Source: Avena insularis
Lineage: Eukaryota; Streptophyta; Magnoliopsida; Poales; Poaceae
Assembly: GCA_023614405.1 (NCBI GenBank)
Contig: CM042696.1
Span: 333,117,211-333,181,210, forward strand
Length of the DNA stretch: 64,000 nucleotides
Direction of reading: 5' to 3'
Below the pieces are notes generated by a model. The model did no database searches. It saw nothing but the letters and a program-made list of their open reading frames with translations, and was not told where the DNA came from. Position numbers and translations under genes: made by a program. Position 1 is the stretch's first letter. Each line of letters opens with the position of its first letter. Below are positions 14,051-28,125 of the stretch, in pieces.

Positions 14051-17000
14051 GGATCCACCAGAGTAATTGCATGTGTGTTCTTTCCACAAACCACATAAGG
14101 ATCCACTAATGTCATTGCATGTGTGTTCTTTTTACAAATAACATGGATCAACCAATGGCATTGCACGTGTGTTATTGTCATAAACCACATGGATCAACCA
14201 ATGTCATTGCATGTGTGTTCATGTCACAAACCACACATGGATCCACCAATGTTATTTCATGTGTGTTCTTTCCATGAACCACATATGGATCAACCAGAGT
14301 CATTGCATGTGTGTTATTTCCACAAACCACACATGGATCCACCAGAGTAATTGCATGTGGGTTCATGTCACAAACCACACATGGATCCACCAATGTTATT
14401 TCATGTGTGTTCTTGCCATGAACCACATATGGATCCACCAATGTCATTGCATGTGTGTTCTTTCCACAAACCACATATGGATCCACCAGAGTCATTGGAT
14501 GTGTGTTCTTTCCACAAACCAAATATGGATCCACCAATGTCATTGGATGTGTGTTCATGTCACAAACATCACATGGATTCACCAATGTCATTGCATGTGT
14601 GTTATTTCCATGAACCACATATAGATCAACCAGAGTCATTGCATGTGTGTTCTTTCCACAAACCACACATGGATCCACCAGAGTAATTGCATGTGTGTTC
14701 ATGTCACAAACCACACATGGATCCACCAATGTCATTGCATGTGTGTTCTTTTCACAAACCACATATGGATCAACAAATGCCATTGCATGTGTGTTCTTTC
14801 CACAAACCAAATATGGATCCACCTATGTCATTGCATGTGTGTTCTTTTCACAAACCACATATGGATCCACTAGAGTCATTGCATGTGTGTTCTTTTCACA
14901 AACCACACATGGATCCACCAGAGTCATTGCATGTGTGTTCTTTCCACAAACTACACATGGATCAACAAGAGTAATTGCATGTGTGTTCATGTCACAAACC
15001 ACACATGGATCCACCAATGTCATTTCATGTGTGTTCTTTCCATGAACCACATATGGATCCACCAATGTCATTGCATGTGTGTTCTTTCCACAAACCACAT
15101 AAGGATCCACCCGAGTCATTGCATGTGTGTTCTTTTCACAAACCACACATGGATCCACTAGAGTCATTGCATGTGTGTTCTTTCCACAAACCACATATGG
15201 ATCCACTAGAGTCATTGCATGTGTGTTCTTCCGACAAACCACATATGGATCCACCAGAGTCATTGCATGTGTGTTGTTTTCCACAAACCACATATGGATC
15301 CACTAGAGTCATTACATGTGTGTTCTTTCCACAAACCACATATGATAAAAAAAATGTAATTGCATGTGTGTTCTTTTCCACAAACCACATATGGATCCAC
15401 TAGAGTTTATTGTATGTTTGTTCTTTTCGACAAACCACATGGATCAACCAATGGCATTGCATGTGTGTTGTCACAAACCACATATGGATCAACCAATGTC
15501 ATTGCATGTGTGTTCCTATACAAACCACATATGGATCCACCAATGCTCATTGCATGTGTGTTCTTTCCACAAACCACATATGTATCCACTAGAGTAATTG
15601 CATGTGTGTTCTTTTAACAAACCACATATGGATCAACCAGTCATTGCATGTGTGTTCTTTTCACAAACCACACGTGGATCAACCAGAGTCATTACATGTG
15701 TGTTCTTTCCATGAACCACATATGGATCAACTAGAGTCATTGCATGTGTGTTCTTTCCACAAACCACATATGGATCCACCAGAGTAATTGCATGTGTGTT
15801 CTTTCCACAAACCACAGAAGGATCCACCAATGTCAGTGCATGTGTGTTCTTTTACAAATAACATGGATCAACCAATGGCATTGCGTGTGTTATTGTCATA
15901 AACCACACATGGATCAACCAATGTCATTGCATGTGTGTTCATGTCACAAACCACACATGGATCCACCAATGTTATTTCATGTGTGTTCTTTCCATGAACC
16001 ACATATGGATCAACCAGAGTCATTGCATGTGTGTTATTTCCACAAACCACACATGGATCCACCAGAGTAATTGCATGTGGGTTCATGTCACAAACCACAC
16101 ATGGATCCACCAATGTTATTTCATGTGTGTTCTTGCCATGAACCACATATGGATCCACCAATGTCATTGCATGTGTGTTGTTTCCACAAACCACATATGG
16201 ATCCACCAGAGTCATTGGATGTGTGTTCTTTCCAAAAACCAAATATGGATCCACCAATGTCATTGGATGTGTGTTCATGTCACAAACATCACATGGATTC
16301 ACCAATGTCATTGCATGTGTGTTATTTCCATGAACCACATATAGATCAGAGTCATTGCATGTGTGTTCTTTCCACAAACCACATGGATCCACCAGAGTAA
16401 TTGCATGTGTGTTCATGTCACAAACCACACATGGATCCACCAATGTCATTGCATGTGTGTTCTTTTCACAAACCACATATGGATCAACAAATGTCATTGC
16501 ATGTGTGTTCTTTCCACAAACCAAATATGGATCCACCTATGTCATTGCATGTGTGTTCTTTTCACAAACCACATATGGATCCACTATAGTCATTGCATGT
16601 GTGTTATTTTCACAAACCACACATGGATCCACCAGAGTCATTGCATGTGTGTTCTTTCCACAAACTACACATGGATCAACAAGAGTAATTGCATGTGTGT
16701 TCATGTCACAAACCACACATGGATCCACCAATGTCATTTCATGTGTGTTCTTTCCATGAACCACATATGGATCCACCAATGTCATTGCATGTGTGTTCTT
16801 TCCACAAACCAGATAAGGATCCACCAGAGTCATTGCATGTGTGTTCTTTTCACAAACCACACATGGATCCACTAGAGTCATTGCATGTGTGTTCTTTCCA
16901 CAAACCACATATGGATCCACTAGAGTCATTGCATGTGTGTTCTTCCGACAAGCCACATATGGATCCACCAGAGTCATTGCATATGTGTTCTTTTCCACAA

Positions 17001-20000
17001 ACCACATATGGATCCACTAGAGTCATTGCATGTGTGTTCTTTCCACAAACCACATATGATAAACAAATGTCATTGCATGTGTGTTCTTTTCCACAAACCA
17101 CATATGGATCCACTAGAGTTCTTTGTATGTTTGTTCTTTTCCACAAACCACATGGATCAACCAATGGCATTGCATGTGTGTTATTGTCACAAACCACATA
17201 TGGATCAAGCAATGTCATTGCATGTGTGTTCCTGTACAAACCACATATGGATCCACCAATGCTCATTGCATGTGTGTTCTTTCCACAAACCACATATGTA
17301 TCCACTAGAGTAATTGCATGTGTGTTCTTTTAACAAACCACATATGGATCAACCAGAGTCATTGCATGTGTGTTCTTTTCACAAACCACACATGGATCAA
17401 CCAGAGTCATTGCATGTGTGTTCTTTCCATGAACCACATATGGATCAACCAGAGTCATTGCATGTGTGTTCTTTCCACAAACCACACATGGATCCACCAG
17501 AGTCATTGCATGTGTGTTCTTTTGACGAACCACACATGGATCCACCAGAATCATTGCATGTGTGTTGCTGTCACAAACCACATATGAATCAACCAATGTC
17601 ACTACATATGTGTTCTTTTGACAAACAACATGGATCAACCAATGTCATTTCATGTGTGTTCTTTACACAAACTACATGTATCCACCAATGTCATTACATG
17701 TGTGTTCTTTCCACAAATCACATGGATCAACCAGATTCATTGCATGTGTGTTCTTTCCAAAAACCACACATGGATCCACCCGAGTAATTGCATGTGTGTT
17801 CATGTCACAAACCACACATGGATCCACCAATGTTATTTCATGTGTGTTCTTGCCATGAACCACATATGGATCCACCAATGTCATTGCATGTGTGTTCTTT
17901 CCACAAACCACATATGGATCCACCAGAGTCATTGGATGTGTGTTCTTTCCAAAAACCAAATATGGATCCACCAATGTCATTGGATGTGTGTTCATGTCAC
18001 AAACATCACATGGATTCACCAATGTCATTGCATGTGTGTTATTTCCATGAACCACATATAGATCAACCAGAGTCATTGCATGTGTGTTCTTTCCACAAAC
18101 CACACATGGATCCACCAGAGTAATTGCATGTGTGTTCATGTCACAAACCACACATGGATCCACCAATGTCATTGCATGTGTGTTCTTTTCACAAACCACA
18201 TATGGATCAACAAATGTCATTGCATGTGTGTTCTTTCCACAAACCAAATATGGATCCACCTATGTCATTGCATGTGTGTTCTTTTCACAAACCACATATG
18301 GATCCACTAGAGTCATTGCATGTGTGTTCTTTTCACAAACCACACATGGATCCACCAGAGTCATTGCATGTGTGTTCTTTCCACAAACTACACATGGATC
18401 AACAAGAGTAATTGCATGTGTGTTCATGTCACAAACCACACATGGATCCACCAATGTCATTTCATGTGTGTTCTTTTCATGAACCACATATGGATCCACC
18501 AATGTCATTGCATGTGTGTTCTTTCCACAAACCAGATAAGGATCCACCAGAGTCATTGCATGTGTGTTCTTTTCACAAACCACACATGGATCCACTAGAG
18601 TCATTGCATGTGTGTTCTTTCCACAAACCACATATGGATCCACTAGAGTCATTGCATGTGTGTTCTTCCGACAAGCCACATATGGATCCACCATAGTCAT
18701 TGCATATGTGTTCTTTTCCACAAACCACATATGGATCCACTAGAGTCATTGCATGTGTGTTCTTTCCACAAACCACATATGATAAACAAATGTCATTGCA
18801 TGTGTGTTCTTTTCCACAAACCACATATGGATCCACTAGAGTTCTTTGTATGTTTGTTCTTTTCCACAAACCACATGGATCAACCAATGGCATTGCATGT
18901 GTGTTATTGTCACAAACCACATATGGATCAAGCAATGTCATTGCATGTGTGTTCCTGTACAAACCACATATGGATCCACCAATGCTCATTGCATGTGTGT
19001 TCTTTCCACAAACCACATATGTATCCACTAGAGTAATTGCATGTGTGTTCTTTTAACAAACCACATATGGATCAACCAGAGTCATTGCATGTGTGTTCTT
19101 TTCACAAACCACACATGGATCAACCAGAGTCATTGCATGTGTGTTCTTTCCATGAACCACATATGGATCAACCAGAGTCATTGCATGTGTGTTCTTTCCA
19201 CAAACCACACATGGATCCACCAGAGTCATTGCATGTGTGTTCTTTTGACGAACCACACATGGATCCACCAGAATCATTGCATGTGTGTTGCTGTCACAAA
19301 CCACATATGGATCAACCAATGTCACTACATATGTGTTCTTTTGACAAACAACATGGATCAACCAATGTCATTTCATGTGTGTTCTTTACACAAACTACAT
19401 GTATCCACCAATGTCATTACATGTGTGTTCTTTCCACAAATCACATGGATCAACCAGAGTCATTGCATGTGTGTTCTTTCCAAAAACCACACATGGATCC
19501 ACCCGAGTAATTGCATGTGTGTTCATGTCACAAACCACACATGGATCCACCAATGTTATTTCATGTGTGTTCTTGCCATGAACCACATATGGATCCACCA
19601 ATGTCATTGCATGTGTGTTCTTTCCACAAACCACATATGGATCCACCAGAGTCATTGGATGTGTGTTCTTTCCACAAACCAAATATGGATCCACCAATGT
19701 CATTGGATGTGTGTTCATGTCACAAACATCACATGGATTCACCAATGTCATTGCATGTGTGTTATTTCCATGAACCACATATAGATCAACCAGAGTCATT
19801 GCATGTGTGTTCTTTCCACAAACCACACCTGGATCCACCAGAGTAATTGCATGTGTGTTCATGTCACAAACCACACATGGATCCACCAATGTCATTGCAT
19901 GTGTGTTCTTTTCACAAACCACATATGGATCAACAAATGTCATTGCATGTGTGTTCTTTCCATAAACCAAATATGGATCCACCTATGTCATTGGATGTGT

Positions 20001-23000
20001 ATTCTTTCCAAAAACCAAATATGGATCCACCAATGTCATTGGATGTGTGTTCATGTCACAAACATCACATGGATTCACCAATGTCATTGCATGTGTTATT
20101 TCCATGAACCACATATAGATCAACCAGAGTCATTGCATGTGTGTTCTTTCCACAAACCACACATGGATCCACCAGAGTAATTGCATGTGTGTTCATGTCA
20201 CAAACCACACATGGATCCACCAATGTCATTGCATGTGTGTTCTTTTCACAAACCACATATGGATCAACAAATGTCATTGCATGTGTGTTCTTTCCACAAA
20301 CCAAATATGGATCCACCTATGTCATTGCATGTGTGTTCTTTTCACAAACCACATATGGATCCACTAGAGTCATTGCATGTGTGTTCTTTTCACAAACCAC
20401 ACATGGATCCACCAGAGTCATTGCATGTGTGTTCTTTCCACAAACAACAAATGGATCAACAAAATGCATGTGTGTTCATGTCACAAACCACACATGGATC
20501 CACCAATGTCATTTCATGTGTGTTCTTTCCATGAACCACGTATGGATCCACAAATGTCATTGCATGTGTGTTCTTTCCACAAACCACATAAGGATCCACC
20601 AGAGTCATTGCATGTGTGTTCTTTTCACAAACCACACATGGATCCACTAGAGTCATTGCATGTGTGTTCTTTCCACAAACCACATATGGATCCACTAGAG
20701 TCATTGCATGTGTGTTCTTCTGACAAACCACATATGGATCCACCAGAGTCATTGCATGTGTGTTGTTTTCCATAAACCACATATGGATCCACTAGAGTCA
20801 TTACATGTGTGTTCTTTCCACAAACCACATATGATAAAAAAATGTCATTGCATGTGTGTTCTTTTCCACAAACCACATATGGATCCACTAGAGTTCATTG
20901 TATGTTTGTTCTTTTCGACAAACCACATGGATCAACCAATGGCATTGCATGTGTGTTATTGTCACAAACCACATATGGATCAACCAATGTCATTGCATGT
21001 GTGTTCCTATACAAACCACATATGGATCCACCAATGCTCATTGCATGTGTGTTCTTTCCACAAACCACATATGTATCCACTAGAGTAATTGCATGTGTGT
21101 TCTTTTAACAAACCACATATGGATCAACCAGTCATTGCATGTGTGTTCTTTTCACAAACCACACGTGGATCAACCAGAGTCATTACATGTGTGTTCTTTC
21201 CATGAACCACATATGGATCAACTAGAGTCATTGCATGTGTGTTCTTTCCACAAACCACATATGGATCCACCAGAGTAATTGCATGTGTGTTCTTTCCACA
21301 AACCACATATGGATCCACTAATGTCATTGCATGTGTGTTCTTTTTACAAATAACATGGATCAACCAATGGCATTGCACGTGTGTTATTGTCATAAACCAC
21401 ACATGGATCAACCAATGTCATTGCATGTGTGTTCATGTCACAAACCACACATGGATCCACCAATGTTATTTCATGTGTGTTCTTTCCATGAACCACATAT
21501 GGATCAACCAGAGTCATTGCATGTGTGTTATTTCCACAAACCACACATGGATCCACCAGAGTAATTGCATGTGGGTTCATGTCATAAACCACACATGGAT
21601 CCACCAATGTTATTTCATGTGTGTTCTTGCCATGAACCACATATGGATCCACCAATGTCATTGCATGTGTGTTGTTTCCACAAACCACATATGGATCCAC
21701 CAGAGTCATTGGATGTGTGTTCTTTCCAAAAACCAAATATGGATCCACCAATGTCATTGGATGTGTGTTCATGTCACAAACATCACATGGATTCACCAAT
21801 GTCATTGCATGTGTGTTATTTCCATGAACCACATATATATCAACCAGAGTCATTGCATGTGTGTTCTTTCCACAAACCACACATGGATCCACCAGAGTAA
21901 TTGCATGTGTGTTCATGTCACAAACCACACATGGATCCACCAATGTCATTGCATGTGTGTTCTTTTCACAAACCACATATGGATCAACAAATGTCATTGC
22001 CTGTGTGTTCTTTCCACAAACCAAATATGGATCCACCTATGTCATTGCATGTGTGTTCTTTTCACAAACCACATATGGATCCACTAGAGTCATTGCATGT
22101 GTGTTATTTTCACAAACCACACATGGATCCACCAGAGTCATTGCATGTGTGTTCTTTCCACAAACTACACATGGATCAACAAGAGTAATTGCATGTGTGT
22201 TCATGTCACAAACCACACATGGATCCACCAATGTCATTTCATGTGTGTTCTTTCCATGAACCACATATGGATCCACCAATGTCATTGCATGTGTGTTCTT
22301 TCCACAAACCAGATAAGGATCCACCAGAGTCATTGCATGTGTGTTCTTTTCACAAACCACACATGGATCCACTAGAGTCATTGCATGTGTGTTCTTTCCA
22401 CAAACCACATATGGATCCACTAGAGTCATTGCATGTGTGTTCTTCCGACAAGCCACATATGGATCCACCAGAGTCATTGCATATGTGTTCTTTTCCACAA
22501 ACCACATATGGATCCACTAGAGTCATTGCATGTGTGTTCTTTCCACAAACCACATATGATAAACAAATGTCATTGCATGTGTGTTCTTTTCCACAAACCA
22601 CATATGGATCCACTAGAGTTCTTTGTATGTTTGTTCTTTTCCACAAACCACATGGATCAACCAATGGCATTGCATGTGTGTTATTGTCACAAACCACATA
22701 TGGATCAAGCAATGTCATTGCATGTGTGTTCCTGTACAAACCACATATGGATCCACCAATGCTAATTGCATGTGTGTTCTTTCCACAAACCACATATGTA
22801 TCCACTAGAGTAATTGCATGTGTGTTCTTTTAACAAACCACATATGGATCAACCAGAGTCATTGCATGTGTGTTATTTTCACAAACCACACATGGATCAA
22901 CTAGAGTCATTGCATGTGTGTTCTTTCCATGAACCACATATGGATCAACCAGAGTCATTGCATGTGTGTTCTTTCCACAAACCACACATGGATCCACCAG

Positions 23001-25599
23001 AGTCATTGCATGTGTGTTCTTTTGACGAACCACACATGGATCCACCAGAATCATTGCATGTGTGTTGCTGTCACAAACCACATATGGATCAACCAATGTC
23101 ACTACATATGTGTTCTTTTGACAAACAACATGGATCAACCAATGTCATTTCATGTGTGTTCTTTACACAAACTACATGTATCCACCAATGTCATTACATG
23201 TGTGTTCTTTCCACAAATCACATGGATCAACCAGAGTCATTGCATGTGTGTTCTTTCCAAAAACCACACATGGATCCACCCGAGTAATTGCATGTGTGTT
23301 CATGTCACAAACCACATATGGATCCACCAATGTCATTGCATGTGTGTTCATGTCACAAACATCACATGGATTCACCAATGTCATTGCATGTGTGTTCTTT
23401 CCATGAACCACATATAGATCAACCAGAGTCATTGCATGTGTGTTCTTTCCACAAACCACACATGGATCCACCAGAGTAATTGCATGTGTGTTGATGTCAC
23501 AAACCACACATGGATCCACGAATGTCATTGCATGTGTGTTCTTTTCACAAACCACGTATGGATCAACAAATGTCATTGCATGTGTGTTCTTCCCCAAACC
23601 AAATATGGATCCAGCAATGTCATTGCATGTGTGTTCTTTCCACAAACCACATATGGATCCACTAGAGTCATTGCATGTGTGTTCTTCCGACAAGCCACAT
23701 ATGGATCCACCAGAGTCATTGCATATGTGTTCTTTTCCACAAACCACATATGGATCCACTAGAGTCATTGCATGTGTGTTCTTTCCACAAACCACATATG
23801 ATAAACAAATGTCATTGCATGTGTGTTCTTTTCCACAAACCACATATGGATCCACTAGAGTTCTTTGTATGTTTGTTCTTTTCCACAAACCACATGGATC
23901 AACCAATGGCATTGCATGTGTGTTATTGTCACAAACCACATATGGATCAAGCAATGTCATTGCATGTGTGTTCCTGTACAAACCACATATGGATCCACCA
24001 ATGCTCATTGCATGTGTGTTCTTTCCACAAACCACATATGTATCCACTAGAGTAATTGCATGTGTGTTCTTTTAACAAACCACATATGGATCAACCAGAG
24101 TCATTGCATCTGTGTTCTTTTCACAAACCACACATGGATCAACCAGAGTCATTGCATGTGTGTTCTTTCCATGAACCACATATGGATCAACCAGAGTCAT
24201 TGCATGTGTGTTCTTTCCACAAACCACACATGGATCCACCAGAGTCATTGCATGTGTGTTCTTTTGACGAACCACACATGCATCCACCAGAATCATTGCA
24301 TGTGTGTTGCTGTCACAAACCACATATGGATCAACCAATGTCACTACATATGTGTTCTTTTGACAAACAACATGGATCAACCAATGTCATTTCATGTGTG
24401 TTCTTTCCACAAACTACATGTATCCACCAATGTCATTACATGTGTGTTCTTTCCACAAATCACATGGATCAACCAGAGTCATTGCATGTGTGTTCTTTCC
24501 AAAAACCGCACATGGATCCACCCGAGTAATTGCATGTGTGTTCATGTCACAAACCACATATGGATCCACCAATGTCATTGCATGTGTGTTCATGTCACAA
24601 ACATCACATGGATTCACCAATGTCATTGCATGTGTGTTCTTTCCATGAACCACATATAGATCTACCAGAGTCATTGCATGTGTGTTCTTTCCACAAACCA
24701 CACATGGATCCACCAGAGTAATTGCATGTGTGTTGATGTCACAAACCACACATGGATCCACGAATGTCATTGCATGTGTGTTCTTTTCACAAACCACGTA
24801 TGGATCAACAAATGTCATTGCATGTGTGTTCTTCCCCAAACCAAATATGGATCCAGCAATGTCATTGCATGTGTGTTCCTTTCACAAACCACATATGGAT
24901 CCACTAGAGTCATTGCATGTGTGTTCTTTTCACAAACCACACATGGATCCACCAGAGTCATTGCATGTGTGTTCTTTCCACAAACTACACATGGATCAAC
25001 CAGAGTAATTACATGTGTGTTCATGTCACAAACCATACATGGATCCACCAATTCCATTGCATGTGTGTTCTTTCCATGAACCACATATGGATCCACCAAT
25101 GTCATTGCATGTGTGTTCTTTCCACAAACCACATAAGGATCCACCAGAGTCATTGCATGCGTGTTCTTTTCACAAACCACATATGGATCAGTTAGAGTCA
25201 TTGCATGTGTGTTCTTACGACAAACCACATATGGATCCACCAGAGTCATTGAATGTGTGTTATTTTCCACAAACCACATATGGATCCACTAGAGTCATTG
25301 CATGTGTGTTCTTTCCACAAACCACATATGATCAACAAATGTCATTGCATGTGTGTTCTTTTCCACAAACCACATATGGATCCACTAGAGTTCATTGGAT
25401 GTTTGTTCTTTTCCACAAACCACATGGATCAACTAATGGCATTGCATGTGTATTATTGTCACAAACAACATATGGATCAACCAATGTCATTGCATGTGTG
25501 TTCCTGTCACAAACCACATATGGATCCACCAGTGTTCATTGCATGTGTGTTCTTTCCACAAACCACATATGTATCCACTAGAGTAATTGCATGTGTGTT

Positions 25600-26600
25600 C
25601 TTTTAACAAACCACATATGGATCAACCAGAGTCATTGCATGTGTGTTCTCTTCACAAAACACACATGGATCAACCAGAGTCATTGCATGTGTGTTCTTTC
25701 CCTGAACCACATATGGATCAACCAGAGACATTGCATGTGTGTTCTTTCCACAAACCACACACGGATCCACCAGAGTCATTGCATGTGTGTTCTTTGGACG
25801 AACCACACATGGATCCACCAGAGTCATTGCATTTGTGTTACTGTCACAAACAACATATGGATCAACCAATGTCATTACATGTGTGTTCTTTTGACAAACA
25901 AAATGGATCAACCAATGGCATTGCATGTGTGTTCTTTCCATAAACCACATGGATCAACCAATGTCATTACATGTGTGTTCCTTCCGCAAACCACATGGAT
26001 CAACTAGAGTCATTGCACGTGTGTTCTTTCCACAAACCACACATGGATCCACCAGAGTAACGGCATGTGTGTTCATGACACAAATCACACATGGATCCAC
26101 CAGAGTCATTGCATGTGTGTTCTTTCCACAAACCACACATGGATCCACCAGAGTAATTCCATGTGTGTTCTTTCCACAAACCACATATGGATCAACCAGA
26201 GTCATTGCATGTGTGTTCTTTCCACGAACCAGACATGGATCCACCAGAGTAATTGCATGTGCGGTCATGTCACAAACCACACATGGATCCACCAGTGTTC
26301 ATTGCATGTGTGTTATTTCCATGAACCACATATGGATCCACCAATGTCATTGCATGTGTGTTCTTTCCACAAACCACATATGGATCCACCAGAGTCATTG
26401 CATGTGTGTTCTTTTCCACAAACCACACATGGATCCACTAGAGTCATTGCATGTGTGTTCTTTCGACAAACCATATATGGATCAACAAATGTCATTGCAT
26501 GTGTATTCTTTCCACAAACCACATATGGATCCACTAAGGTCATTGGTTGTGTGCTCTTTTGAAAAATAACATGGATCAACCAATGGCATTGCACGTGTGT
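25600..26600 (+). repeat. Transition zone between HOR families I and II
   Basis: The last clear family I landmark before the switch lies at 25402, with its TTTTAACAAACC marker near 25,600. The first family II markers follow at once: a GACACAAATCACAC monomer near 26,078 and GTGTATTCTTTCC at 26,501. The intervening monomers (25,640-26,060) include GGACGAACC, ACAAACAACATATGG and GACAAACAAAATGG variants, which recur on the far side of the retrotransposon at 45,840-46,060. Confidence 0.65.
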
Positions 26601-28125
26601 TATTGTCATAAACCACACATGGATCAACCAATGTCATTGCATGTGTGTTCATGTCACAAACCACACATGGATCCACCAATGTTATTTCATGTGTGTTCTT
26701 TCCATGAACCATATATGGATAAACCAGAGTCATTGCATGTGTGTTATTTCCACAAACCACACATGGATCCACCAGAGTAATTGCATGTGTGTTCATGTCA
26801 CAAACCACACATGGATCCACCAATGTCATTTCATGTGTGTTCTTGCCATGAACCACATATGGATCCACCAATGTCATTGCATGTGTGTTCTTTCCACAAA
26901 CCACATATGGATCCACCAGAGTTATTGCATGTGTGTTCTTTCCACAAACCAAATATGGATCCACCAATGTCATTGCATGTGTGTTCATGTCACAAACATC
27001 ACATGGATTCACCAATGTCATTGCATGGGTGTTATTTCCATGAACCACTAGATCAACCAGAGTCATTGCATGTGTGTTCTTTCCACAAACCACACATTGA
27101 TCCACCAAAGTAATTGCGTGGGTGTTCATGTCACAAACCACATATGGATCCACCAATGTCATTGCATGTATGTTCATGTCACAAACCTCACATGGATCCA
27201 CCAATGTCATTGCATGTGTGTTCTTTCAATGAACCACATATGGATCAAGCAGAGTCATTGCATGTGTGTTCTTTCCACAAACCACACATGGATCCACCAG
27301 AGTAATTGCATGTGTGTTCATGTCACAAACCACACATGGATCCACCAATGTCATTGCATGTGTGTTCTTTTCACAAACCACATATGTATCAACAAATGTC
27401 ATTGCATGTGTGTTCTTTCCACAAACCAAATATGGATCCACCAATGTCATTGCATGTGTGTTCTTTTCACAAACCACATATGGATCCACTAGAGTCATTG
27501 CATGTGTGTTCTTTTCACAAACCACACATGGATCCACCAGAGTCATTGCATGTGTGTTCTTTCCACAAACTACACATGGATCAACCGGAGTAATTGCATG
27601 TGTGTTCATGTCACAAACCACACATGGATCCACCAATGTCATTGCATGTGTGTTCTTTCCATGAACAACATATGGATCCACCAATGTCATTGCATGTGTG
27701 TTCATTCCACAAAGCACATAAGGATCCACTAGAGTCATTGCATGTGTGTTCTTTTCACAAACCACATATGGATCCACTAGAGTTATTGCATGTGTGTTCT
27801 TTCCACAAACCACATATGGATCCACTAGAGTCATTGCATGTGTGTTCTTTCCACAAACCACACATGGATCCACCAATGTTATTTCATGTGTGTTCTTTCC
27901 ACAAACCACATATGGATCCACCAGAGTCATTGCATGCGTGTTCTTTCCACAAACCAAATATGGATCCACCAATGTCATTGCATGTGTGTTCATGTCACAA
28001 ACCACACATGGATCCACCAATGTCATTGCATGTGTGTTCTTTCCATGAACAACATATGGATCCACCAATGTCATTGCATGTGTGTTCATTCCACAAAGCA
28101 CATAAGGATCCACTAGAGTCATTGC

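Larger units (their letters stand above)
600..25600 (+). repeat. Higher-order repeat family I, unit about 1.6-1.7 kb
   Basis: The order of monomer variants recurs at a much longer scale than 48 bp. A convenient landmark is a degenerate short monomer beginning TTTGTTCTTTTC (one copy reads TTTGTACTTTTC). It lies at 1680, 2161, 3879, 5587, 7292, 7773, 9393, 11013, 12740, 13698, 15417, 17130, 18853, 20905, 22630, 23872 and 25402. Most spacings are 1,620-1,727 bp, that is 34-36 monomers. The exceptions (481, 958, 1,242, 1,530 and 2,052 bp) are changes in block number. A second marker, TTCTTTTAACAAACC, follows about 195 bp after most landmarks and places an in-frame stop there. Copies differ mainly by scattered substitutions and 1-4 bp indels. 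Confidence 0.9.
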
